A stretch of 64,000 nucleotides of DNA from Porphyromonadaceae bacterium UBA2751 (GTDB taxonomy: Bacteria; Bacteroidota; Bacteroidia; Bacteroidales; Muribaculaceae): assembly GCA_002353285.1 (NCBI GenBank), contig DEJJ01000029.1, forward strand, positions 1 through 64,000, read 5' to 3'. Each line of letters opens with the position of its first letter. Within the stretch, counting starts at the first letter, position 1. The position numbers and the translations under genes are program-made. Below, piece by piece: positions 1 to 7,643 of the stretch. The notes beneath the pieces are model-generated. The model did not search any database and had not been told where the DNA came from. It saw nothing but the letters and a program-made list of their open reading frames with translations.

Positions 1-49
1 GGTCACCGGCCTCTCTCGGTTTTATGGTTAAACAATTAACTTTTATTGG

Positions 50-82
50 CAAAGTTAATCTAAACTTTTCCGACTGCAAAAA
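50..82 (-). promoter_or_regulatory. Leftward Bacteroidetes-type promoter
   Basis: On the minus strand TAACTTTG (50-57) fits the -7 consensus TAnnTTTG. TTTTTG (77-82) lies 19 bp upstream and fits the -33 element. It would transcribe a gene lying off the left edge of the window. A perfect 9-bp inverted repeat (35-43 and 51-59, 7-nt loop) overlaps the -7 element and could be an operator. Confidence 0.55.
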
Positions 83-344
83 TAAAAGAGGTGCCGCCTA
101 ATTTATCCAAAATTAGTGCAAACCGAGTGCAGAACAAAATAATAAACGAAGTTTTTTCCATCGAACTGCGGGGTTGGGGTGATGCAATGAGGGCTGCAAA
201 AAAATCATAAATTGCTTAAAAGGGCTTAAATGTGAAAAAATGTAGAGTGAATAGGGTGTAGAGTTAATTATTAATGTGTAATTTTGCAGGCGTTTTAGAA
301 CTACTATTATTGCAAATTTTAAAAATCTGGATTAAAACAAGATC
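83..344. other. Intergenic leader region upstream of korA
   Basis: No gene is supported here. Two rightward -7-like sites occur: TAATTTTG at 279-286, without a clear -33 element, and TATTATTG at 305-312 with one mismatch, which has TTTTG at 282-286 18 bp upstream. Either could start korAB transcription. I see no structured RNA. Confidence 0.4.
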
Positions 345-2192
345 ATGTTAGGAAAAACTAACGTCAAGTTCCGCCAGAGCATAGTGGTCCGTTTCTCGGG
401 CGACTCTGGCGACGGCATGCAGCTTGCCGGCAACATTTTCTCGAGTGTGAGTGCTGAGATGGGCGACATCATCTCGACTTTCCCCGATTATCCCGCTGAG
501 GTTCGCGCCCCTCAGGGCTCACTTAGCGGCGTGAGTGGTTTTCAAGTTCACATTGGTCACGGTGTTCACACTCCTGGCGACGAGTGCGACGTGCTGGTGG
601 CGATGAACCCTGCTGCCTTGAAGCAGAACGTGAAGTTCTTGAACAAGAACGGCGTGGCGATTGTAGATGTGGACTCATTCAAGGAGATTGACCTGAGGAA
701 AGCAGAGTTCAAAACCGATGACCCCTACAAGGAAATTGGCCTGAAGACCCAACTGGTGGAGGTGCCCATGACATCGATGGTGAAGGCTGCCCTCGAGGGC
801 AGCGACATGGACTTCAAGAGCCAAATGAAGTGCCGCAACATGTTTGCCCTTGGACTCATCTGCTGGCTGTTCAACATGCCACTGGCAAGTGCCCGCCGCT
901 TCCTCCAGCACAAGTTTGGCAACAAGCCCGCAGTTTATGACGCTAACTGCAAGGTGCTGCAAGGCGGCTATGACTATGGTCACAACATTCACGCATCGGT
1001 GTCGAAATACCGCATCGAGACCGAGGATATGCGCCCTGGCATCTATGTGGATGTGAACGGTAATAAGGCAACGGCATGGGGCCTGATTCTCGCAAGTGAG
1101 AAGAGTGGGCGCCCACTTTACTTGGGCAGCTACCCAATCACTCCTGCCACCGATATCCTGCATGAACTTGCCAAGCGCCGTGACTTGGGTGTGAAGGCTT
1201 GCCAGATGGAGGACGAGATTGCAGGTATTTGCTCGGCAATAGGTGCTGCCTACGCAGGCAGCCTGGCAGTGACTAGCACCAGTGGTCCTGGCTTGTCGCT
1301 CAAGAGCGAGGCGATGGGACTTGCTGTGATGAGCGAGCTTCCTTTAGTTATCATTGATGTGCAGCGTGGTGGCCCATCGACCGGCATGCCCACAAAGACT
1401 GAGCAGACCGACTTGCTGCAAGCACTTTATGGCCGCAGTGGCGAGTGCCCACTGGTGGTTGTTGCTGCATCGTCGCCAACCGACTGCTTCCACATGGCAT
1501 TTGAGGCTGCCCGCATAGCAATTGAGCACATGACACCCGTCATCCTGCTTACCGATGCATTCATTGCTAATGGCTCCAGTGCATGGCGTGTGCCTGAAGT
1601 GGGCGACTATCCTGAGATTAAACCAAACTTCGTACCCGAGGACAAGGAAGAAACCTGGCATGCCTATAGCCGCAACGATGAGCTCGTGCGCTACTGGTCG
1701 TTCCCTGGCGTTCCAGGCAAGATGCACCGCGTGGGTGGCCTTGAACGTGACTACGACACTGGTGTGATTTCAAACAGCCCCGAAAACCACGAGCGCATGG
1801 TCAAGACTCGTGCCCAGAAAATCGCTAATGTCGCCAACCACATTCCTGAGCTTGAAGTAAAGAGCGAGCATGAAGGTTGCGACACAATAATTGTGGGCTG
1901 GGGAGGCACCTACGGCCACATCTACACAGCCTATGAGCACCTTAACCAGACTGGCAAGCATCTCGACTTTGCCCAGTTCAACTATATCAACCCATTGCCA
2001 CGCAACACCCGCGAGGTGCTAACCCGCTACAAGACGGTAATTGTTGCTGAGCTTAACAACGGCCAGTTTGCCACCTATCTGCAGAGTCAGATTCCAGAGC
2101 TTAACATCAAGCGAATCAACAAGGTTCAAGGTCAACCGTTCCTTGTTAACGAGATTGAAGATGGTGTAACTAAAATTATGGAGGGCAAATAA
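345..2192 (+). CDS. korA: 2-oxoglutarate:ferredoxin oxidoreductase, alpha subunit with fused gamma domain
   Basis: With KorB this catalyses CoA-dependent oxidative decarboxylation of 2-oxoglutarate (or a related 2-oxoacid) to the acyl-CoA, reducing ferredoxin, in the cytoplasm. The 615-residue protein starts with the gamma-type domain (SGDSGDG at residues 18-24, to about 190). The alpha domain follows, with YPITP at about 263-267, a TSTSGPG stretch and a GGPSTGMPT segment typical of the family. The gamma-alpha fusion and length match Bacteroidetes KorA. korB follows after 2 nt, so the pair is one operon. Substrate preference (2-oxoglutarate versus pyruvate or branched-chain 2-oxoacids) is assigned by family, not by a diagnostic residue. 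Confidence 0.9.
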   Translation: MLGKTNVKFRQSIVVRFSGDSGDGMQLAGNIFSSVSAEMGDIISTFPDYPAEVRAPQGSLSGVSGFQVHIGHGVHTPGDECDVLVAMNPAALKQNVKFLNKNGVAIVDVDSFKEIDLRKAEFKTDDPYKEIGLKTQLVEVPMTSMVKAALEGSDMDFKSQMKCRNMFALGLICWLFNMPLASARRFLQHKFGNKPAVYDANCKVLQGGYDYGHNIHASVSKYRIETEDMRPGIYVDVNGNKATAWGLILASEKSGRPLYLGSYPITPATDILHELAKRRDLGVKACQMEDEIAGICSAIGAAYAGSLAVTSTSGPGLSLKSEAMGLAVMSELPLVIIDVQRGGPSTGMPTKTEQTDLLQALYGRSGECPLVVVAASSPTDCFHMAFEAARIAIEHMTPVILLTDAFIANGSSAWRVPEVGDYPEIKPNFVPEDKEETWHAYSRNDELVRYWSFPGVPGKMHRVGGLERDYDTGVISNSPENHERMVKTRAQKIANVANHIPELEVKSEHEGCDTIIVGWGGTYGHIYTAYEHLNQTGKHLDFAQFNYINPLPRNTREVLTRYKTVIVAELNNGQFATYLQSQIPELNIKRINKVQGQPFLVNEIEDGVTKIMEGK

Positions 2193-2194
2193 TC

Positions 2195-3208
2195 ATGACA
2201 AATCAGACATACGAACCAAAAGACTACAAGAATGATATAGCAGTGCGCTGGTGCCCCGGCTGTGGCGACCACGCCATTCTCAATGTGCTACACAAGGCAA
2301 TGGCCGAGCTCGGCATTCCACCTCACATGATTGCTGTGGTGTCGGGTATTGGTTGCAGCTCTCGCCTGCCCTACTACATGAACACCTATGGTTTCCACAC
2401 CATTCACGGCCGTGGTGGAGCTATTGCCACTGGCGTGAAGGTTGCCAATCCACAGCTCACCGTGTGGCAAATCTCGGGCGACGGCGACTGCCTCGCCATT
2501 GGTGGCAACCACTTCATTCATGAGGTGCGACGCAATGTGGACCTGAACCTGCTACTGCTCAACAATAAGATTTACGGACTGACCAAGGGTCAGTTCAGCC
2601 CCACCAGCGACCGTGGCTGCATCTCGAAGTCGTCGCCTTATGGCACTACCGAAGACCCATTTATCCCCGCCGAACTCGTGTTTGGTGCTCGTGGCACGTT
2701 CTTTGCCCGCGGTATCGATGTTGAGCTTGGCATCAACAAGGAAATCATGGTCGAAGCTGCTGGCCACAAGGGTTGCTCGGTGGTTGAGATACTGCAAAAC
2801 TGCATGATCTTCAACAACGGCATTCACAACCGCATCACCGACAAGGCCGTGCGCGCCAACCGCACTATCCACCTTGTGCATGGCGAGAAGATGCTCTTTG
2901 GCAAGAACCGCGACATGGGTCTTGTGCAGGATGGATTCGGACTAAAGGCCGTGCGCCTCGATGATGGCGAGTACACCATCGACGATGTGCTCGTTCACGA
3001 CGCTCACTGCCAGGACAACTTCCTGCACCAGCAGCTGGCAATGATGGACGGCACTAATCTGCCCGTGGCTCTGGGAGTGATTCGCGACGTTGACGCTCCC
3101 ACCTACGAGACCGACGTCACCGTGCAGATGCGCAAAATCCAGGCCAAGCACCACTTCAAGAACCTGCGCGACATGATTCTCGCTGGCGACACTTGGGAGC
3201 GCAAATAA
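2195..3208 (+). CDS. korB: 2-oxoglutarate:ferredoxin oxidoreductase, beta (TPP-binding) subunit
   Basis: This is the thiamine-diphosphate-binding partner of KorA. The CPGCGDH motif at residues 20-26 and the TPP/Mg motif beginning GDGD at about residue 95 and ending in NN near 125 are both present. Its 337 residues fit the family. The start is supported by a good Shine-Dalgarno-like GGAGG at 2180-2184, which lies inside the end of korA and is unusual for this phylum; it suggests translational coupling. A stem-loop terminator follows. Confidence 0.92.
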   Translation: MTNQTYEPKDYKNDIAVRWCPGCGDHAILNVLHKAMAELGIPPHMIAVVSGIGCSSRLPYYMNTYGFHTIHGRGGAIATGVKVANPQLTVWQISGDGDCLAIGGNHFIHEVRRNVDLNLLLLNNKIYGLTKGQFSPTSDRGCISKSSPYGTTEDPFIPAELVFGARGTFFARGIDVELGINKEIMVEAAGHKGCSVVEILQNCMIFNNGIHNRITDKAVRANRTIHLVHGEKMLFGKNRDMGLVQDGFGLKAVRLDDGEYTIDDVLVHDAHCQDNFLHQQLAMMDGTNLPVALGVIRDVDAPTYETDVTVQMRKIQAKHHFKNLRDMILAGDTWERK

Positions 3209-3239
3209 TCTTGAATGAGCTACTATAAAATAAAGATTT

Positions 3240-3273
3240 AGGGATTGGTGATTGCCAATCCCTTTTTATTTTT
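3240..3273 (+). terminator. Rho-independent terminator of korAB
   Basis: GGGATTGG (3241-3248) pairs with CCAATCCC (3255-3262) around a 6-nt loop, followed by a T-rich run. It sits between convergent korB and dprA. Confidence 0.85.
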
Positions 3274-3289
3274 CATGTGCATGAGCCTG

Positions 3290-4417
3290 TTAGCAACGCA
3301 GTGTGTATCGGCATCCAGGCAACGTTGCCACTACCCCTTTAGTGTCGAGATCGACCAAAGTTGCCATCAGGCGATAGATGGGCATGGCAGTGAGGCCAGC
3401 GAGGTCGTTGATGTGGAGGTCGCCTGCCTTGCGCAATGTGTCGACTACTGATTGCTCCTCCTGTGTCAGTTGTGGAAACAGCTCAAGCTCCTTAGCCTGC
3501 CCGTTGGTGAGCTTCGACTCCCAGCGCATGGTCTTCAGCAAGTCGTCGGCACAGGTGATTGGCGCGGCTTGGTTGTTCATGATGAGGCGATTGCAGCCCT
3601 TGGAAAACTCATCGGTCACTCGCCCTGGCAGTGCCATCACATCGCGGCTATAGCTGGCGGCAATGCTTGCCGTGACCAGCGAGCCTCCCTTGCTTGCGCT
3701 TTCCACTACTATGGTGCAATCGCTCAATGCTGCGATGATGCGGTTCCGTGCCAGGAAATTGCCACGATGTATCTGGTCCTGGCTCATGTAGTCGCTCACC
3801 ACAGCCCCGCCTTGCTGTATCATGTGGGCCGCATCGCTGCGATGCTCGGCAGGATAAATCTTGTTGAGCCCACATGCCTGAACTCCCACAGTGGGCACAT
3901 TATATTTAATAGCAGCACGGTGCGCATTGATGTCGGTGCCATAAGCCAAGCCACTCACCACCACCAGCTCGCCAGCCAGCATCTGCGACAAGTCGTGAAG
4001 CAGCTGGTCGGTAAACGTGGCTCCATAATGAGTGCTGCGGCGAGTGCCCACAATGCTAATCACATGCTTTGCATTAAGGTCGCATTTGCCTGTTGTGTAG
4101 AGCAAGATGGGAGCATCGCTGGCGTTAAACAAGCGCTGTGGGAAATTAGCATCGGTGAAATACACCACTTTTATATTTTTTTTCTCTACAAAGTCAAGCT
4201 CACGCTCGGCCTTGCGCAGCACCTCGTCGCGGTGAGAACGTTCCCACACCTTGCTGCGGCTGCCTGTTATCAACTTGAGTTCACGGTCGCTCATGGCAAA
4301 GAACTCCTGCTCACTGGGAATCACATCGAGCAGTCGCTGAGCCATCTCAATTCCCATGCCACGCACTGCGGCAAAGGCCATGCGATACACTATGCCGGGA
4401 AGCGATGTCACAGCCAT
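3290..4417 (-). CDS. dprA: DNA processing protein DprA (Smf)
   Basis: DprA binds incoming single-stranded DNA in the cytoplasm and loads RecA during natural transformation; it is also kept in lineages without known competence. Of the 375 residues, the N-terminal ~70 form a SAM/HhH-like region. The Rossmann-like core carries GTRR (124-127), SGLAYGTD (155-162), FLARNRIIAAL (221-231) and ASKGGSLVTA (241-250). The C-terminal ~60 residues look like the DprA winged helix. The start codon lies inside the end of the upstream thioesterase gene (10-nt overlap), so the two are co-transcribed and probably translationally coupled. Confidence 0.92.
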   Translation of the reverse strand: MAVTSLPGIVYRMAFAAVRGMGIEMAQRLLDVIPSEQEFFAMSDRELKLITGSRSKVWERSHRDEVLRKAERELDFVEKKNIKVVYFTDANFPQRLFNASDAPILLYTTGKCDLNAKHVISIVGTRRSTHYGATFTDQLLHDLSQMLAGELVVVSGLAYGTDINAHRAAIKYNVPTVGVQACGLNKIYPAEHRSDAAHMIQQGGAVVSDYMSQDQIHRGNFLARNRIIAALSDCTIVVESASKGGSLVTASIAASYSRDVMALPGRVTDEFSKGCNRLIMNNQAAPITCADDLLKTMRWESKLTNGQAKELELFPQLTQEEQSVVDTLRKAGDLHINDLAGLTAMPIYRLMATLVDLDTKGVVATLPGCRYTLRC

Positions 4418-4815
4418 TTCTCAAAGGCTTTAAACAATTTTTCGCTGCGCGATAGCTTGCCATCCTCAAGGCTCACCACAGTGACCACGGCTCGCACCGC
4501 AACATCGCCAGTGAGCTTGTTGAAAATGTCCTGATGAAACACAAACCTCACCCCCTTGGCCTCCACCCACAGGCAGCTAAGCATCACGTCGCCACTGCGC
4601 AGAGGGGTCTTGTAGTCAATCTCCACGCGGCTGAGCACAGGCACAATGCCATCGGCACTCATTGCCTTGAACGAGTAGCCAGCCCAGCGGCAAAACTCGT
4701 GGCGCGTCATCTCCAGGTAATGAAGGTAGATGGCGTTATTCACGATTCCCTCGCTGTCGAGCTCATAATCGCGCACAGGAATCTCCATCGAGTAGATATA
4801 ATCGTTACTATCCAT
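4408..4815 (-). CDS. Acyl-CoA thioesterase, 4HBT/YbgC hot-dog family
   Basis: A 135-residue single hot-dog protein predicted to hydrolyse acyl- or 4-hydroxybenzoyl-type CoA thioesters. The motif VRDYELDSEGIVNNAIYLHY contains the conserved family aspartate/asparagine region, and SRVEIDYKTPLRSGD follows as usual. The frame is open further upstream (to 4857), but that extra ATG overlaps the -7 promoter element TATCTTTG (4845-4852), so transcription must begin after it. The ATG at 4815 is therefore the start. It overlaps dprA downstream. The natural substrate is unknown. Confidence 0.82.
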   Translation of the reverse strand: MDSNDYIYSMEIPVRDYELDSEGIVNNAIYLHYLEMTRHEFCRWAGYSFKAMSADGIVPVLSRVEIDYKTPLRSGDVMLSCLWVEAKGVRFVFHQDIFNKLTGDVAVRAVVTVVSLEDGKLSRSEKLFKAFEKWL

Positions 4816-4844
4816 TTTCAAGACTGCAATTAACAATATAATTG

Positions 4845-4852
4845 CAAAGATA
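4845..4852 (-). promoter_or_regulatory. -7 element for the thioesterase-dprA operon
   Basis: TATCTTTG on the minus strand matches TAnnTTTG. It lies about 30 bp upstream of the chosen start codon and rules out the longer reading frame. Confidence 0.6.
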
Positions 4853-4876
4853 GTCATTTTTTTGAATATTTTTGAC

Positions 4877-4884
4877 TAATTTTG
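4877..4884 (+). promoter_or_regulatory. -7 element for mutS2
   Basis: TAATTTTG matches TAnnTTTG and ends only 10 bp before the mutS2 ATG, so the message would be nearly leaderless. It overlaps the divergent thioesterase promoter region. Confidence 0.55.
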
Positions 4885-4894
4885 CCCACAAGTT

Positions 4895-7360
4895 ATGATA
4901 TATCCAGGGAATTTTGAAGCGAAGATAGGCTTCACTACTGTGCGTAAAGAGATTAACTCCAGGTGCATAAGCACAATGGGGCAAAGTTGCTGTGAGCAGA
5001 TGCGTTTCAGCTCTCGCTATGATGAGGTGATGCTGTGGCTCAACCAAACTAACGAGTTTCTTGCAATCCTGCAAACCAAACGCGAGTTCCCACTCAACCA
5101 TTACTTCGACATGCGGTCGACACTAAAGGCAATTAGTGTGCCTGGGTCGCACCTTAGCGCCGAGAGCCTGTTTAACCTGCAACGCTCACTATCCACAGTT
5201 AGCGACATAGGCCGATTCTTTGAGCGCAGCGCCGATGGCAATGCAACGCCTTTCCCTAACCTTGCTCGCCTGGCAAAGACCATGCAGTCGTTCCCTGAAA
5301 TCGTGACTGAGATAGGGCGCATCCTCGACAAGAACGGCAATATCAAAGACAACGCCTCGCCACTGCTGCAAGAGCTGAGGCAGGCAATAGCCAGTGCAAC
5401 AGCAAGCATCAACGGCCTGTTGCGCAAAGTGATTGCTACTGGCCGACAAGAAGGCTACCTCGACAAGGACACCACCCCCAGTGTGCGCGACGGCAGGCTG
5501 GTGATTCCTGTCTCGCCCATGCACAAGCGCAAGCTGCGCGGCATCGTTCACGACGAGAGCGCAACTGGACGCACCATCTTCATCGAGCCCGAAGAGGTGG
5601 TCGAGGTCAACAACCGCATCCGTGAGGCCGAGGCCGAGGTCAAGCGGGAGATTGTGCGCATCCTCACCGAGGTGACCGACATGATACGCCCCCATGCCCA
5701 ATCGCTGCTCGACACCTACAGGGTGCTGGGGCTTTTCGACTTCATCCGTGCCAAGGCAGTGTTTGCCCAAGATGTTGATGCTCAGTTGCCTCATGTCGAG
5801 AAAAATCCACATGTCGAGCTTTACCATGCTGTGCATCCAGCGCTGTTGCTGTCGCTGCGTGAGCAAGGCAAGGAAGTGGTGCCTCTCAACATCGAGCTCA
5901 ACCGCGAACAGCGCATCCTGCTCATCTCGGGGCCTAATGCCGGCGGCAAGTCGGTGTGCCTCAAAACGGTGGGTGTGGTGCAATATATGATGCAATGTGG
6001 CGTGCTGCCCACTGTTTACTACAATTCACACATGGGAATGTTCAGCAGCATCTTCATCGACATTGGCGACCAGCAGAGCATCGAGGACGACCTTAGCACC
6101 TACAGTAGCCACCTGCAGAACATGAAGATGTTCTTGAGCCGCGGCGACAAGCGGTCGATGGTGCTCATCGACGAGTTTGGTAGCGGCACCGAGCCACAGA
6201 TTGGTGGTGCCATAGCGCAAGCCATCCTCGAGCAGCTCAACAAGTCGCACATAATGGGTGTGATCACCACTCACTACCAGAATCTCAAGCAGTTTGCCGA
6301 TGACACTGCTGGCATCGTCAACGGGGCCATGCTCTACGACCGCCAGCGCATGACGCCCTTGTTCCAGCTCTCAATAGGCTATCCTGGCAGCTCTTTTGCC
6401 ATCGAGATAGCACGCAAGACTGGTCTGCCACGCGAAGTGATTGACAAGGCAAGCGAGATTGTGGGCAGCGACTACATCAACATGGACAAGTACTTGCTCG
6501 ACATTGTACGCGACCGCAAGTACTGGGAAAACAAGCGTTACGACATCCATCAAAAGGAAAAGAAGCTCAACGCTATTGCCGAGCAATATAATGAACGGCT
6601 TGAGAAACTCAACAACGAGTACAAGACCATCATCAAGCAGGCTCGAGAAGAGGCACACGACATTATCGTCAAGTCAAACTCGCAGGTGGAACAAACCATC
6701 AGGGACATTAAGGAAGTGCAGGCACACAAAGAGCAGACCAAGCTTGTGAGACAGCAGCTTGAGGACTTCAAGCAGAAGCTCGCCAAGGAAGACGATAGCC
6801 TGGGGCTCAAAGACCTCAAGCCAATGCGACCTGTGAGCAAGCCTGCCAAGCATGACAAGGCCAAGAAAACCCACATTGCCAAGCCCAACATGAATGCACC
6901 TCTCAAGGCCGGCGACAACGTGCTGCTCAAGGGCGGCACATCCACTGTGGGCACTATCATCACGGTCGATGAAAAATATGCCGTGGTGGCATTTGGCAGC
7001 ATCAAGACTCGGGTGGAAACATCACGTCTTGAGCGCACCCTGCGCAAAGACACAGTGCGTGAGCGACCATCAATCACCAAGTCGACAGCCGACGACATTC
7101 GTGACCGCCAGCTTCATTTCAAGCCCGAAATCGACGTGCGAGGTATGCGTGCCGACGAGGCTGTCCAGGCCGTAATCTACTTCATCGACGATGCCATCCA
7201 GTTCACCTACAAGACTGTGCGCATCCTTCATGGCACTGGCACGGGAGCGCTCAAGGAAGCCATCCGCATGTATCTGAACACTGTGACCGATGTCAAGAAC
7301 TACCACGACGAGCACGTGCAGCTGGGCGGTGCTGGCATCACAGTAGTCAATCTCGAATAG
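4895..7360 (+). CDS. mutS2: Endonuclease/ribosome-rescue ATPase MutS2
   Basis: MutS2 is a MutS-family ATPase with a C-terminal Smr domain, described as suppressing recombination and, in other bacteria, as acting on collided ribosomes. The 821-residue sequence starts MIYPGNFEAKIGF, as the family does. It has the Walker A motif GPNAGGKS at about 347-354, Walker B VLIDEFGSG at about 422-430 and a long charged coiled-coil region at about 540-660. The Smr domain (about 743-821) contains DVRG and LHGTGTG. It lacks the MutS mismatch-recognition domain, as expected. The gene is complete. Confidence 0.93.
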   Translation: MIYPGNFEAKIGFTTVRKEINSRCISTMGQSCCEQMRFSSRYDEVMLWLNQTNEFLAILQTKREFPLNHYFDMRSTLKAISVPGSHLSAESLFNLQRSLSTVSDIGRFFERSADGNATPFPNLARLAKTMQSFPEIVTEIGRILDKNGNIKDNASPLLQELRQAIASATASINGLLRKVIATGRQEGYLDKDTTPSVRDGRLVIPVSPMHKRKLRGIVHDESATGRTIFIEPEEVVEVNNRIREAEAEVKREIVRILTEVTDMIRPHAQSLLDTYRVLGLFDFIRAKAVFAQDVDAQLPHVEKNPHVELYHAVHPALLLSLREQGKEVVPLNIELNREQRILLISGPNAGGKSVCLKTVGVVQYMMQCGVLPTVYYNSHMGMFSSIFIDIGDQQSIEDDLSTYSSHLQNMKMFLSRGDKRSMVLIDEFGSGTEPQIGGAIAQAILEQLNKSHIMGVITTHYQNLKQFADDTAGIVNGAMLYDRQRMTPLFQLSIGYPGSSFAIEIARKTGLPREVIDKASEIVGSDYINMDKYLLDIVRDRKYWENKRYDIHQKEKKLNAIAEQYNERLEKLNNEYKTIIKQAREEAHDIIVKSNSQVEQTIRDIKEVQAHKEQTKLVRQQLEDFKQKLAKEDDSLGLKDLKPMRPVSKPAKHDKAKKTHIAKPNMNAPLKAGDNVLLKGGTSTVGTIITVDEKYAVVAFGSIKTRVETSRLERTLRKDTVRERPSITKSTADDIRDRQLHFKPEIDVRGMRADEAVQAVIYFIDDAIQFTYKTVRILHGTGTGALKEAIRMYLNTVTDVKNYHDEHVQLGGAGITVVNLE

Positions 7361-7397
7361 CATTCCACAGACAGGAAAAGATGTGCCAAGACAAAAA

Positions 7398-7430
7398 AAA
7401 TGCTAAAGGCGGTTTAGTCCTTTAGCATTT
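7398..7430. terminator. Bidirectional stem-loop after mutS2
   Basis: AAATGCTAAAGG (7398-7409) pairs perfectly with CCTTTAGCATTT (7419-7430) around a 9-nt loop. A-runs before and T-runs after suit termination from both sides; it lies between convergent mutS2 and the LptD-like gene. A second stem follows (7432-7437 with 7461-7466). Confidence 0.65.
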
Positions 7431-7643
7431 TGGGCGTCGGGTCACGTTTCACAACGATCTACGCCCCATTGATGAAAAAAATAGTGATTACTTTTATTGA
7501 TTTGCCTTATGTGTTATTATTACGATGCAAATATATATCAAATATTTGTATCATCAAAATGAGTTTCAGCTAATACCCCATAAAAAACGACAAATGAACC
7601 ATATTTTTCAACCAGCTTTCCTAAAAAATCCTTCTTTCACCGC

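Noticed and set aside
3452..4534. 360-residue open frame on the plus strand
   Set aside because: It is the antisense shadow of dprA and the thioesterase gene, with Cys/His-rich, non-family composition.
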